Assembly: GCA_020283715.1 (NCBI GenBank)
Contig: JAIQCW010000105.1
Location: 1-64,000 of the forward strand
DNA: 64,000 nt
Reading direction: 5' to 3'
From: Cytauxzoon felis
Lineage: Eukaryota > Apicomplexa > Aconoidasida > Piroplasmida > Theileriidae
Every line of letters starts with the position of its first letter. The stretch's first letter is position 1. A program made the position numbers and the translations under genes. Below are positions 53,494 through 64,000 of the stretch, one piece after another. The notes beneath the pieces were generated by a model that was not told where the DNA came from, searched no databases, and was given only the letters and a program-made list of their open reading frames with translations.

Positions 53494-54934
53494 TTATGTA
53501 TTCGATTGGTATTGTATCAAATTGTTAATGATTGATTCGTAGGTTAATTCGTTTAGATGTAGTGAGTTTTTGATGTTGAAATTACATTTTTGAGTACGAA
53601 TCTAATTAATAATTAATTTCTTTATATATAAATTTCAACATACAAGTGATGTAATTGTAGCTTTTGAATTTAATTTTGTACTTAAATCTTTAACTATACT
53701 TCTTATATAAGTGCCACTAGAGCTTTTAATATATATGGATAAATATGGTAACTATAGATATTAATTGAGAATATATTATATAACAACTAACATTATATCC
53801 ATTTTTAATACGATAAATATCATAAATTGTTATTCTACTAATCTTTATTGGTATATTATCCATCTTTTTCAAGACATATTTATATAATGGAATACCATTT
53901 GATTTCTTAGCTGAAATATTAATATTATATATATAGCTTATATATATTACCACAAAGACTAGGGGCTACTTGATCTTGTACACCCTTCATTGAATTTAAT
54001 ACATCATCTATCATATCATACGTTATATGTTCCCATGGCTCTTTATATATAACATTACCCTATATAATCTACTGTTAATATAAACATGTATCATACACTA
54101 TTATATATCGTGTCAGTCTCATAACCAAATACAATATCACACTGATACTCCTTGTCACCTATAGAATAATATATATATCAAGAGATAATCAATAATATTC
54201 TTAACATAATATCCATGCTCGTCAGCTACCCACCTGAGGTTACAACCACCGTTGGTCGTCTTGCAGACAGCTCTTCCAATTACCTATCTCTAAAGAGTAA
54301 AGCCACTCCCAGAGATCGTGGCGGTTAGAAGGTATGGATTGGACCTCAAGTGGAACACCCGCAGCTGATCTCAGGGAAGCGGAGGGGGAAGTAAATAGAA
54401 GAGCTGACGGCAGGATGAAAGGAAGTGGATTGGACCCTCAGGTGGAGGCGAGAAGAAGACAATGTTGTAACCTCAGGTGGAGTGTCGAGTGGAACAGTGT
54501 TTGTAAATAGGTTGTACTGGTGATATGAGTAGTATGTATGCATATATAATTATACCGGTTAGATAATATGAAAGACCTTTGGTAGCTTTACCGATTCCGA
54601 TTGCTAATACGCCTAATGGTTGAGATGAAAATGGTATAGTTACAAATCAACCTTGAGCATCTTTGTCTAGAGTTCCTCCATGACCAACTTTAGGAATAGT
54701 TGTACTAAATGTTAAATGTATGATATAAATATGAATATACATTAATTTATCCATTAGTCCTTTTGTTATAATCCTTTTTATTGTATTTGTAACGTCAGTA
54801 CATGTGCGATTGAATGGTTTGTATACGTTTAAGAACCCATTGACGGGACAGAAGTTAAATTTATATGAATTGGCACGGTAACATATTGAAAATAGTATTA
54901 ATATATAAATATATGTAAATGATATTAATTTCAT
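53494..54934 (-). CDS. TRUB: TruB tRNA pseudouridine-55 synthase, apicoplast-type leader (multi-exon)
   Basis: Modifies U55 of tRNA. The N-terminus MKLISFTYIYILILFSICYRANS is a signal peptide, followed by GFLNVYKPFNRTCTDVTNTIKRI, the family start; the two together suggest import into the apicoplast. Exon 2 gives [32 protein letters not shown] with the catalytic Asp in [9 protein letters not shown]. A 397-nt intron (54159-54555) holds a repeat. Later exons give DKEYQCDIVFGYETDT, MKGVQDQVAPSLCAKKSNGIPLYKYVL, RITIYDIYRI, SSGTYIRSIVKDLSTKLNSKATITSL and IRTQKCNFNI, ending at 53494. The start lies 8 bases after the PI31 stop. Confidence 0.92.
54225..54490 (+). repeat. GC-rich modular repeat cluster 23, in a TruB intron
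   Basis: A then B1 in plus orientation, antisense to the host, between arms gtcttgcagacagctc and gagctgacggcagg, with boundaries ccacctgaggt and acctcaggtgg inverted. Confidence 0.9.
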
Positions 54935-54942
54935 TCAAATTA

Positions 54943-55477
54943 TTAAATAAATCCCCCGCCTGGCGGAAACATGTCTGGGAATCGATGGCCTTTGTCGTAG
55001 TTTGAAAATTTTGGGTATAATTCTATATCAGGATCAGGTTCATTACCAAATGGTCCGATTGGATCATATTTTACATGAGGACATTTCAAGATTCTAATGA
55101 AATTATAGTATGTAGTGCAAATATAACATACTTTTTATTATTAAAACGTTCAGCAAAGAATGGATTGTCAGGACCAAATATCATACCATCTGGTTTACAG
55201 GTAACATCTTTATCATCTGATAATTATATATATATAAATTTGTGGTGATACAAACCTATGACACTGATATGTGATAAAGATGGTTTTGTATCATCAATTA
55301 ATTTTGTAGATTCCTGAATTAATATATAATAATTTATTTAATTTAAAAAATATATACATGAATATTATCATCATTTGAAGTATTTTTTAAGATTGGTTGA
55401 GTATTATCACTATCGTGAGTAGCCTCAGGATCACAATCATTACCAGATGGAGTATAAGACAATAATTTCTCAACCAT
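54943..55477 (-). CDS. PI31-like proteasome regulator C-terminal domain (multi-exon)
   Basis: PI31 proteins bind and inhibit the 20S proteasome through a proline-rich C-terminal tail. Exons read MVEKLLSYTPSGNDCDPEATHDSDNTQPIL, ESTKLIDDTKPSLSHISVI, DKDVTCKPDGMIFGPDNPFFAERFNNKK and ILKCPHVKYDPIGPFGNEPDPDIELYPKFSNYDKGHRFPDMFPPGGGFI. The GMIFGPxNPFF and RYDPIGPFG..PEPD segments match the PI31 C-terminal family. The usual N-terminal FP domain is missing, so this is a short form of about 150 residues. Upstream is a 750-base AT-rich region. Confidence 0.75.
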
Positions 55478-56227
55478 TAACTATGTTATAATGAAATAAA
55501 TATATATAAAAGAATATTTTAAAGAGTATAGATATAAAATTAAATGATTATTATATATTAAAATAATTAATATAATATTATTAATATATACATAATAATA
55601 AATAATTTAAAAATACATTTAAAAAATAATTTTAATTAATATATAATATTTATAATAACAATAAAATATAATATCAGTTGATAGGATTTATATTATGGTG
55701 TATTAATATGTATCCTGTTATTTTTTTCCAACAAATTTATTAATATTTTCATGATATTTTATAGAATTATTATATTAATATTCATTTATCTATTTTAAAT
55801 GAATAATATTTTTGTATTATTATGTTAATTTAATTATATATAATATATATATAATTTGTATCATGTCCACTGTAATTCTACTTGAATATATTTTATTTTA
55901 TAGAATTATAGATTTTTATAATTTATATCCTATTGATTAATATACTTAAAATGGTTTATTATTCTTATATTCAATTGATTGATTGAAAATTACCATTTTT
56001 ATTGGTAGTATTTATTTATAGTGACGTTATATATTTATCATGAGATTTTAACTGTCTTATACCAAGGGTTCTTTTAATTACGATTTATTTGGGTTATTTA
56101 TTTTTCAATTAATTTTATAGTATTTGGCCTTATTGTCTATATTAATATATATAATAATAAGGTTTTAGAATTTTAATTGATATTATTTCATACTTATAAT
56201 TATATAATATCTTTATTATTATTTAAC
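55478..56227. promoter_or_regulatory. Divergent promoter region PI31 / channel
   Basis: 750 bases of extremely AT-rich sequence with many homopolymer runs; the lowest-complexity stretch in the window. No gene, repeat copy or RNA is recognised. Confidence 0.5.
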
Positions 56228-57898
56228 ATGTTGGATCTTAAGAACGATCGTTTTAATGAAAAAGCACTTTTGGAAAGGCCATTAAGTCATAGGGTTGACA
56301 AAAATGAAGTTTATTTTATGCGTGCCATTACGAAAACTGAAAATCCATATGAATTTCCAAGTTGGTATAATTTATTTACATATACCGTATTGATTTCATA
56401 TGGCCTTGTTGTTGGTGTTGCTACTTTAATACCATGGAGTGTATTTTCAACTCAATGGGTAAATTCCCAACTTCTTCTAAGATCAATATATTTATGGCTA
56501 TTCCTTGTGGATATATATTATTTTACAAGATATGTACCTAAGCCATTAAGACATTTTAGATTTTATACTGATTCATTCTTTACTTTGCTAGAAATTGCTA
56601 TAATAGTAAATTTAGCTCTTATTAAAGTAATTGGATATGATAAACCTATATACTATACAGCTAATGTAAATTTATCATTAAGAATATTAGTATGTATATC
56701 GCCATTTAGATTATACAAATTATGTTATATGTGTAAATCATTATTAAGTATAACACATAGTATTTTGTATAGTTTGAAATCAGTATATTGGACTGCTATA
56801 TTTATTGCAATTGTGATATACGCTTGTTCAGTTGTAGCTACATGGACATTAAATGATGTCAATGATGAAGAAATGTATAGTTTTTATGGTACATTGTTTA
56901 AATCAATGTATACATTATTTACTGTATTAACACTTGAAGGTTGGAATGAAGTATGTAACAGAACTGGTGCAAAATATCCAAATTGTAAAATATTTTTCGT
57001 TTTTTTCGTCTGTTTTACAACTATTGTAGTTATGAATGTTGTAACAGGTATTATTTTGGATTCATATAATACAAAGAATGATATTTTGACCGGTGAAAAG
57101 AGATATAGACGTAGTTATGAAAATCATACAACAGTTAATAGTCTTGTATGCAATGCATTAAATAACATTTATCTAAAATCAATTGGTCATAATTTCCCAG
57201 GAGGTGGTAAACAGGGCGATAAATATGCTATGAATACATTGTCTACTGGCGAAAATACGTTAGATAAGAATTTAAGTCGATCATTAAGTGATCCTGCTGT
57301 AAATAATAAGTTATCATTTAAGAATATTGCATCATTATTGAATCAGCATTTTAAGAAAAAGTCATCAAAAGATAGTAGTTTATCACCTGCATATTCGCCC
57401 GATTCAGTTGATAAAGCACTACTACCTACTAATAATGCTGAAGATGATTTACCATCTCAATTCTATCAAAAACATGATCAAGATACAACTGATTCTCAAG
57501 TACAATTTGGACAAGACGCAAGTAATGATTCAGGTGTTAATGCACCTGCTAATTTGATAGAGAACGTTGATTTATATGGATGTAACTATTTTGAAGTTAT
57601 TGAATTAGAAGATAATAACCCATACAAAGTATTAGAAGAACCCGAAATGGTAAAAGCATTAAGATCAGCTGAAATCGAAAAATATCAGGCATATGATGTA
57701 TTGAATATTTATTGGAAGAGTGGATACAAAAGATTAACGGTACATGAGTTTGTTATTGGTTGTTACAAGGCCAAGAATGCTACAGAGAGACAGTTATTAT
57801 CATTGGAAATACCATTGAGTAAGAGGATGGATAATATTGAAAAATCAATTGCTGAACTCAATACTAAATTCGAAAAGATAGTTTCATTATTATCATAA
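56228..57898 (+). CDS. Single-domain voltage-gated-like cation channel
   Basis: About 557 residues with one six-helix ion-transport domain. Hydrophobic segments occur near residues 37-62, 70-90, 103-130, 138-165 (S4-like, NLSLRILVCISPFRLYKLCYMCKSL, with spaced Arg and Lys), 180-205 and 255-280. Between S5 and S6 the pore loop LFTVLTLEGWNEV carries a TLEGW filter like the one-domain CatSper/NaChBac group, so Ca2+ or Na+ selectivity is likely. S6 is FFVFFVCFTTIVVMNVVTGIIL. The C-terminal half is cytosolic and Ser/Asn-rich, ending in a possible coiled coil (RMDNIEKSIAELNTKFEKIVSLL). I took the ATG at 56228; no ATG lies further upstream in frame. Confidence 0.85.
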   Translation: MLDLKNDRFNEKALLERPLSHRVDKNEVYFMRAITKTENPYEFPSWYNLFTYTVLISYGLVVGVATLIPWSVFSTQWVNSQLLLRSIYLWLFLVDIYYFTRYVPKPLRHFRFYTDSFFTLLEIAIIVNLALIKVIGYDKPIYYTANVNLSLRILVCISPFRLYKLCYMCKSLLSITHSILYSLKSVYWTAIFIAIVIYACSVVATWTLNDVNDEEMYSFYGTLFKSMYTLFTVLTLEGWNEVCNRTGAKYPNCKIFFVFFVCFTTIVVMNVVTGIILDSYNTKNDILTGEKRYRRSYENHTTVNSLVCNALNNIYLKSIGHNFPGGGKQGDKYAMNTLSTGENTLDKNLSRSLSDPAVNNKLSFKNIASLLNQHFKKKSSKDSSLSPAYSPDSVDKALLPTNNAEDDLPSQFYQKHDQDTTDSQVQFGQDASNDSGVNAPANLIENVDLYGCNYFEVIELEDNNPYKVLEEPEMVKALRSAEIEKYQAYDVLNIYWKSGYKRLTVHEFVIGCYKAKNATERQLLSLEIPLSKRMDNIEKSIAELNTKFEKIVSLLS

Positions 57899-58083
57899 CA
57901 TTTATAAATATATATCGTTAATTTTTTAATATTTTATTACCTGTGGGGACTCTCACTTTATGTTTGTCGTTGCCAGTTCACTAGAATCCCTTGTATAGCT
58001 TGTTCCATGTATCGCATAAAATTTTATTTTTTAGTATTCAATAATTAAACCAGATATTCCGTACCGTATATCACTCCGGTATA

Positions 58084-59039
58084 ATGATGTCCATTGAATC
58101 ATTTATCGGAACTAAAATTTCGTTGATTTCCAAGATAGGAATACGTTACGAAGGTATTTTTGTATTCAATTTCTTTAAAATTCATAAAATAGGTACACTT
58201 CATAGTCTTAATACCGATGAAGGTACAATTGTACTCAATGATGTTAGGTCTATGGGCACTGAGGGCCGTGGTAAACATGCCGAGGTACAACCCTCATCCA
58301 AAGTTCATGATTTTATAGTATTTAGAGGTATATTTACTTTTAATATTTGTAAATCAATTCTTAGGGGAGGATATAAATGATTTAATAGTTGATGAAGTGA
58401 ATAACAAATCGTATGATGATCCAATATTTGATGATCCCGCTATTTGTAAAGCATATAATTCTAAGGATTTAACTACAAGCTCAGGTTCAAAACCGTTATT
58501 TAATACATCATCTTTACATTCAAAATCTGATAATATGACTTCTAATATCGCATCCCAATCGGTGAAATTTTCGCCATTTGTTAAAAATTCAAATTCAAAA
58601 TTATATGGACTTGCGAGCAATTCGGTTGATCGTGATTTGGAAACATTCCAATTTGATGAATTTTTAACTCATCGTTCATCTACCAACTTATTTAATGACA
58701 ATTCCGCTGAAAGTGCAAGAACTGCTCTAGATGAACCATCAAAATCATGCAGTAGCGAGTTAGATTCTAATAAAAAGTATGACAAGAAATCATTCTATGA
58801 TAATTTATCTAATGATAAGCAGTTGAGCAAGGTATGTTGTTATATTGATCAAATTACATTAATAGGAGGCATTGAGAGAAGAGCGTCAAAAACAGAGAAA
58901 GATTGATATCGAAACGTTTGGTAGACAGTCATTTAACCGATGGAATAGTAGGCGTTCGGGACAAAGGCGCAACAATCAATACAATAGACATGGTGATAAA
59001 AATGATACAGTACAAGCTGGATGGGAGAAGGATAAGTAA
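58084..59039 (+). CDS. SCD6: SCD6/LSM14 family RNA-binding protein (4 exons)
   Basis: SCD6 proteins repress translation and act in P-bodies. Exon 1 and 2 give the LSm14 domain: SFIGTKISLISKIGIRYEG / TLHSLNTDEGTIVLNDVRSMGTEGRG, with FIVFRG at its end, as in the family (G..I.L.SK...YeG.L..I......tv.L..V...GTE.R). After a Ser/Asn-rich linker, the FDF/TFG-box region appears as YDKKSFYDNLSNDKQLSK / EALREERQKQRKIDIETFGRQSF, followed by an Arg/Gln/Asn-rich RGG-like tail (RRSGQRRNNQYNR) ending WEKDK. All three introns keep frame. Confidence 0.92.
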
Positions 59040-59273
59040 ATATATTTTATAATGTTTTACTTTTAATAATTATACATGGATTATTATGTATTGATGTTTT
59101 ATTGTAAATTTATACATTGCAGTTGTTGAATGTGTGATCATATAGTAGGGATTCGACATCGATCGGGTACTAAATAAGCTTTATATATTATTTATGTTAA
59201 TTCTTTATAAATTGTATTTATGGATTTATTTATATCATGTCCATATTAATGCATTTGATTATCATGTTTTAAT

Positions 59274-62200
59274 ATGAGAATAGAACGTATAAATAAATGT
59301 TGTGGATCTCGTGGAGTTCTTACCGCTGTGGACTTTCAACCACACTTTACTAATGTTTCTATTCATAGAATTGCTACAGCAGGTGGTACTTATGTTCAAA
59401 TATGGGCACTTGGACGTAAGGATGGTAGTTCTTTAAATTCACCTATTGAATGTGTTTGTTTGTACAAGTTTACTGATCATTCACCGTATGAAGTATCTAC
59501 CGTTAGATGGTCACCTAATGGACAACACGTGGCAAGCACAGATTCCGGTGGAATAACACATGTCTTAGTACGAAATTCTAAAAAATCTGAACAAATTGAA
59601 GCTATAATTAATAATAAACTTAATAATGGCAACATTGATGTTCCCAGTGAAATTATTGAAACTAAAGAAGTAAAGAAATACACATTTAAGTATGATGCAA
59701 CGAATTCACCAAAGAACAAGTTAACTTTATCTAATGAAAACGGTAATAATAATAGGATTACTCATACAGAGTCTCATGATGTAGTTAAAGATAGTTTTAA
59801 GATATTTACTAATGATAATTTGGATGGTAATTTGGAGTCATGGGAAACGTTGGGAGCTATACATTGTCCGAGTAATATGGGACAATTATTTGATATTAGC
59901 TGGGCACCTGATAATCGTAGTATAGTTGGTGGTGGTATGAATGGTCAAGTTGCTGTATTTGATATATATACTAAAGAAATTGTAGCTAAATTTGATACAT
60001 CTATACCTGGATCCGTTTGTGAAAGAGGTTATGTTAAAAGTGTTGCATGGGATCCAATGACACTTCATATAGCTGTTCAAAATAGTAATAAAGAAATATC
60101 AATTTGGAGACGTTCACCACCTTTACAACCATCATCTCATATGAAATGGACATTTAAAAAAGTATTATCTAATAATAGTTTGTTTGAAAAGAATCATAGT
60201 GATGTATTGGGTGGATCTCGTATATCATGGTGTCCAAATGGTAGATTTGTTGCTTTTCCCAATGCTGGTGTTGATGGTAGTAAATTTGCAACGTGTTATG
60301 AAGTTGAACATGATGATTCTATATTTAAATCAATAATTGAGAGTTCAAATTATGATAAATATCAAATACAATATTTATATGATACATCAGATCATCCTAT
60401 AGGTGAAATACCATTATTATTGAAAGGTCATACATCACGTATTAGAAATGTTAGATTTTCACCCGATGTTATGAAACCGAGTTTGAGAGGTGGTAATGTT
60501 ATTTATGAGAAGTTTATATATTTTGCTCAATGTAGTGATGATAGTGTATTATCTATATGGAGATTTAAATTACCACCAAAGAGTAATAAACAATATGAAA
60601 AAGTTGTTGAATGTATATGTGTGTTACAAAATATATTAGATGAGCAATCAAGTGTAGAAGATTTATCTTGGGGTAATAATGGTAAATGGTTAGCAATTGC
60701 ATCCAGTCAAGGTGGATTAATTATAGTAGAATTTACGAATGATGAATTATCATCTAAATTTTATACAAATTGGATACATGGTATGAATATATCTGATATG
60801 TCTAGTCCATCTAATTTAATTTTTGATTATGTTGATAAACTTGTCAATTCTAATGAAGATGAAATTAATAATAAAAATCAAAAGGATGTTCGAAATCAAC
60901 AAGAAACATCAGATTGTTGTATATTTTATTATTTAATTATGTTACTAACTAATTTTATTCGATATATATCGAATATATTAATTATATATACATTATATAA
61001 TTTAAAAGTGATTAAAGATGATAATTTCAACATAATCAATCATATTTTATATAATTCATATAAAAAGTATGAAATTTGGAATACAATATTATTAAATGAT
61101 CATGATGTTTCTGAAACTACAACAAGTGAAAATATTTCTCTAAAGAATAAAAGATATAAACGTAGTACTAGTATATCAAATTCTAAAGATATTAATGAAA
61201 TATGGTTAGATATGGATTATAGTGAATCTAATACAATGTTAAATTATTATTGGAATACAATAGAGGATGATGAAGTAGATTATACAATAAATGATTTATC
61301 AACACCAAAAGTTAAATGTAATGATAATCATTTTGAAAAGAATACATCACCATTAAATATAATTACATCTGAATCGAAAACTATGATTAGTGATCATATT
61401 AAATCCCAACATAGGAATATTAAATGGTTTAATTTACCTATTATAGAAGAATATATTTCAACATTAAATAATAAAGTATTAGCAATAAATTTTATAGATG
61501 ATAAGATTAATTTAAATTCTATATCATCAACTATATGTTATGTTGAAGATGATTATAATAATAATAAATGTAAAATATCATGGAGTAAATGCTTTTATAA
61601 TTCATATACAACACATTTAGATTATTATAATGATATACTAATGATTATTACACAGCGTAAATCAAAATTATTATCCAATTCTAATACAGATTATAATCGT
61701 CCTCGATTATATAATGAAATTAAAGATGATGTAAATAAAAGAAGTAATGTATTTTTAACATTACTCAATTATAAAACAGGTGATGTATATATCGATGCAG
61801 TTTCATTAAAAATGGATTATATATCAAGAGCTAATCTAATATCATTAAATAGTAATATGTACATTATTTTAATTACTATAACTGGTATTATTATTACATT
61901 TTCTATTAAAAATTATAACGAATTATCTAACATTATGCATCATGATCTTAATCTTTTTTTATCTGAAGATGAATTAAATAAAATATTTAATATCGAAGTT
62001 GTAAATTCATCTAATGAAGGTGCAGGGAAAGAAGAGGATTATGGAAATGGTGAAGGAAGTCATCTTCATCCTTCAGGTAATGAATTTATTTCATCAAAAA
62101 TTGACAATATTAAAACCTTTACTTTACATTATTCTTCTCATCTACTTGAGATAATGTCACCATTAAAATCAAATACATCTTTGATTTATAATGATTCATT

Positions 62201-63091
62201 GATTCCAAATTGGAAATTTTTATGCATTCTAGTTCATTTATCAGATTCTAGAATATATATATTAACTAGAGATTATAAGCCTTTAATGATTTATAAAGGT
62301 GATGTTAAATTTAATAGAGGTGATGCTTTATCAAATTTATATTCATTGGATGATGGAATTTGTAATAAGATGGATTATTCATGTAAAAGTATTAAAAATA
62401 ATCCTATAGTTGATGAAATAATATCTAATTTATCATGTAAAGTTGGTAACGGTTTTATTTCAGATTCCATATATAAATATTTAAATGCAGATTATACAAA
62501 GTGTAATATAAATTCTTTAAAAAGAAGATTATCGGCATGTTTATTGTTGAGAAGGACAAATGAATATTTGTTTAATCTACATCAATTTATTTTTACTATA
62601 TTTTCAAATTTACTTGTAGATGATATCGAATTCATGACTGAATATTTATACAAGTTTATTATTAAAGATTCTATAACAAATGATGAAATTGAGATGAAAC
62701 AAATTAATTGTTTTGATATAAAACTTATTGATTGTATTGGTTTAAACTGTATATTTATTTTAAGAAATGTAATTGTTTTATTATTACATTCATTAATTAA
62801 ATTTATTGAGTATGAATGTAAAAATCGTTCACTAACAATTGATTTCAAAGGATTATCTGGTGTTGTATTTAATGATTCTTCTTGTGAATATTGTTTTACT
62901 AGATATTGTAATATATATGGATCAAGATGTCCATTAATTAATGTTAAGGTCTTATTAACTAGTGATTTAATGACTAATGAAAAGCTTTTAAATATATTAA
63001 AGGTATATGAATAATAAGTATATTAAATTATTTATAGGTTTTATCAGGATTGATATCGAAGATTGAGGTATGGGAAGGTTTTTTTTGTTAA
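59274..63091 (+). CDS. HIRA: HIRA-like histone chaperone with WD40 repeats
   Basis: HIRA deposits histone H3.3 outside replication. The N-terminal WD40 part reads VLTAVDFQPHF..RIATAGGTYVQIWAL, VSTVRWSPNGQHVASTDSGG, FDISWAPDNRSIVGGGMNGQVAVFDI, VAWDPMTLHIAVQNSNKEISIW, ISWCPNGRFVAFPNAG, and VEDLSWGNNGKWLAIASSQGGLIIVEF. The C-terminal part has features of the HIRA domain (LVHLSDSRIYILTRDYKPLMIYKG) and a helix LKRRLSACLLLRRTNEYLFNLHQFIF. The exon runs to 63002; a 35-nt intron (63003-63037) then leads to VLSGLISKIEVWEGFFC and a stop at 63091. Without splicing it would stop at 63014. CAF-1 p60 is the main alternative within the same WD40 group. Confidence 0.75.
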
Positions 63092-63106
63092 ATTTAACAT
63101 GTTCAA

Positions 63107-64000
63107 TTATTTTTTATAATTTAGATAATTTGCATTATTATCCAACAAATCTGTGTTTGGATCTTCCCAAGTTGTTACGCTATCATTTTCATTTTGAATA
63201 TCATACTTGTTTGATTCTACCATGATTTTAACTGGTTCATCTTTAATAGATACTAAACCTCTATCTAATTTATCCATGAATTCTAATTGTATTTGATATA
63301 ATTCATATGGATTTTGACCCATTATATAATGTGGGTGATTAATACCAATTTTTTTCGTAATACCCCTCTCATAAAATCTACCAGCAGGTAGATCATCATC
63401 AATTTCATATTCTTCATATAGATTATTTAATGGTGTTGCTGTCCATAATGTACGTAATTTTTGTTCTTCTGTCAAGTGACAAGTTAATATTCCCTCATGT
63501 CTACTATAAGCTTGTGATAGATCATACCATGAAAGTGCACCACCTTTTTTTATAATATCCATATATATTTCATTTTTTATTAGCATCTTTTTAATAGATT
63601 CATCTGTAATCTCTTTTTTATTACATAATTTATTAGTATTACCAATTATAAGATAATTATCTTTAACATTATTATACAATAAATAACACTGCTTTTTATC
63701 CATCCAAAATCCAGATACAGCTTTTGGTTTATATTTATCATATTTACACATACCTTCAGCACTTAATGATGTATTCCATTCACCTACTTCACTCATATTC
63801 CATGCATAATTATTCCATCCTGGCCTCGGTTCAAAATAATCACCTTCAGGTAGTGATACATAAACATATTTCTTTAATAAATTTGCATAAAATGGCCTAT
63901 CCAACTCTCTTGGTGCAACTTCATCTAATAACTTATTTAATACATGTAATGGAATCCTAATTGACCGTATCATTTGAATATCACATGATGCACTTAATAT
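63107..64000 (-). CDS. Unknown conserved-looking protein, partial at window edge
   Basis: I do not recognise it. The frame is open from the stop at 63107 to the window edge; an ATG lies at 63971-63973, but the frame has no stop upstream of it within the window, so the gene may start further right. The part seen (about 288 residues) has mixed, globular composition with motifs such as PRELDRPFYANLLKKYVYVSLPEGDYFEPRPGWNNYAWNMSEVGEW, GGALSWYDLSQAYSRHEGILTC and INHPHYIMGQNPYELYQIQLEFMDKL. There is no low complexity and no membrane segment. The 3' ends of this gene and the HIRA-like gene are only about 15 bases apart. Confidence 0.6.
   Translation of the reverse strand: MLSASCDIQMIRSIRIPLHVLNKLLDEVAPRELDRPFYANLLKKYVYVSLPEGDYFEPRPGWNNYAWNMSEVGEWNTSLSAEGMCKYDKYKPKAVSGFWMDKKQCYLLYNNVKDNYLIIGNTNKLCNKKEITDESIKKMLIKNEIYMDIIKKGGALSWYDLSQAYSRHEGILTCHLTEEQKLRTLWTATPLNNLYEEYEIDDDLPAGRFYERGITKKIGINHPHYIMGQNPYELYQIQLEFMDKLDRGLVSIKDEPVKIMVESNKYDIQNENDSVTTWEDPNTDLLDNNANYLNYKK

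Noticed and set aside
2582..54490. Interpretation of the repeats as CRISPR-like arrays or tandem satellite
   Set aside because: Copies are dispersed, differ in module order and orientation and lack regular spacers; this is a nuclear eukaryotic genome.

Overview
The window is nuclear DNA of an apicomplexan, most likely a piroplasm (Theileria/Babesia/Cytauxzoon relative). Evidence: very AT-rich sequence with densely packed genes on both strands; GT-AG introns mostly 35-50 nt; an ApiAP2-type DNA-binding protein; a plant/apicomplexan-type CPSF30 fused to a YTH domain; and organelle proteins with signal-peptide-like leaders (TruB, bL9) that fit apicoplast import. The genus is inferred, not proven.

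Layout. 1-7.8 kb: a small membrane protein beside a minisatellite, then mTERF-like protein, Pelota, PAM18, RRP7, PCID2/THP1 and RPB4. 8-15.8 kb: an FG nucleoporin (NSP1/NUP62), the mitochondrial protease LON and an internally duplicated unknown protein. 16-24 kb (minus strand): SmB, a SET-domain methyltransferase and a large unknown protein. 24.8-34.5 kb: DPH1, SDHAF2-like protein, a YTH protein, SRRM1, a zinc/HIT-like protein, bL9 and a CARNMT1-like methyltransferase. 34.7-43.6 kb: YVH1, P2, UMP1, CPSF30-YTH, UNG, SF3B4 and ApiAP2. 44-64 kb: tRNA-Ala, eIF3e, KSH1, U1A/U2B'', PKA catalytic subunit, an EF-hand protein with a degraded phosphatase domain, TruB, PI31, a single-domain cation channel, SCD6, a HIRA-like protein and an unknown protein running to the window edge. 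Most genes are housekeeping: splicing and 3' processing, translation, the proteasome, chromatin and organelles.

The striking feature is a family of GC-rich modular repeats in 23 clusters. Each is built from short modules with nested inverted repeats and boundary motifs such as acctcaggtgg/ccacctgaggt. They occupy 13 introns, six gene-flank sites next to 3' ends, and four protein-coding regions (LON, a large unknown protein, the HIT-like protein, YVH1). In all four coding cases the repeat has the same orientation and reading frame and adds related peptides ([30 protein letters not shown]) to what look like linkers. None lies in a promoter shared by divergent genes. A separate ~250-bp module appears five times, always in an intron and always bracketed by inverted arms, like a MITE. 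This resembles the in-frame palindromic elements of Rickettsia, but in a eukaryotic nucleus.

A second pattern is four same-strand gene pairs whose coding regions overlap or lie 8 nt or less apart (Pelota/mTERF-like, YTH/SDHAF2-like, bL9/HIT-like, PI31/TruB), which suggests dicistronic transcripts or reinitiation. Exon structures were worked out by hand from frame, splice sites and family similarity; uncertain junctions are flagged.
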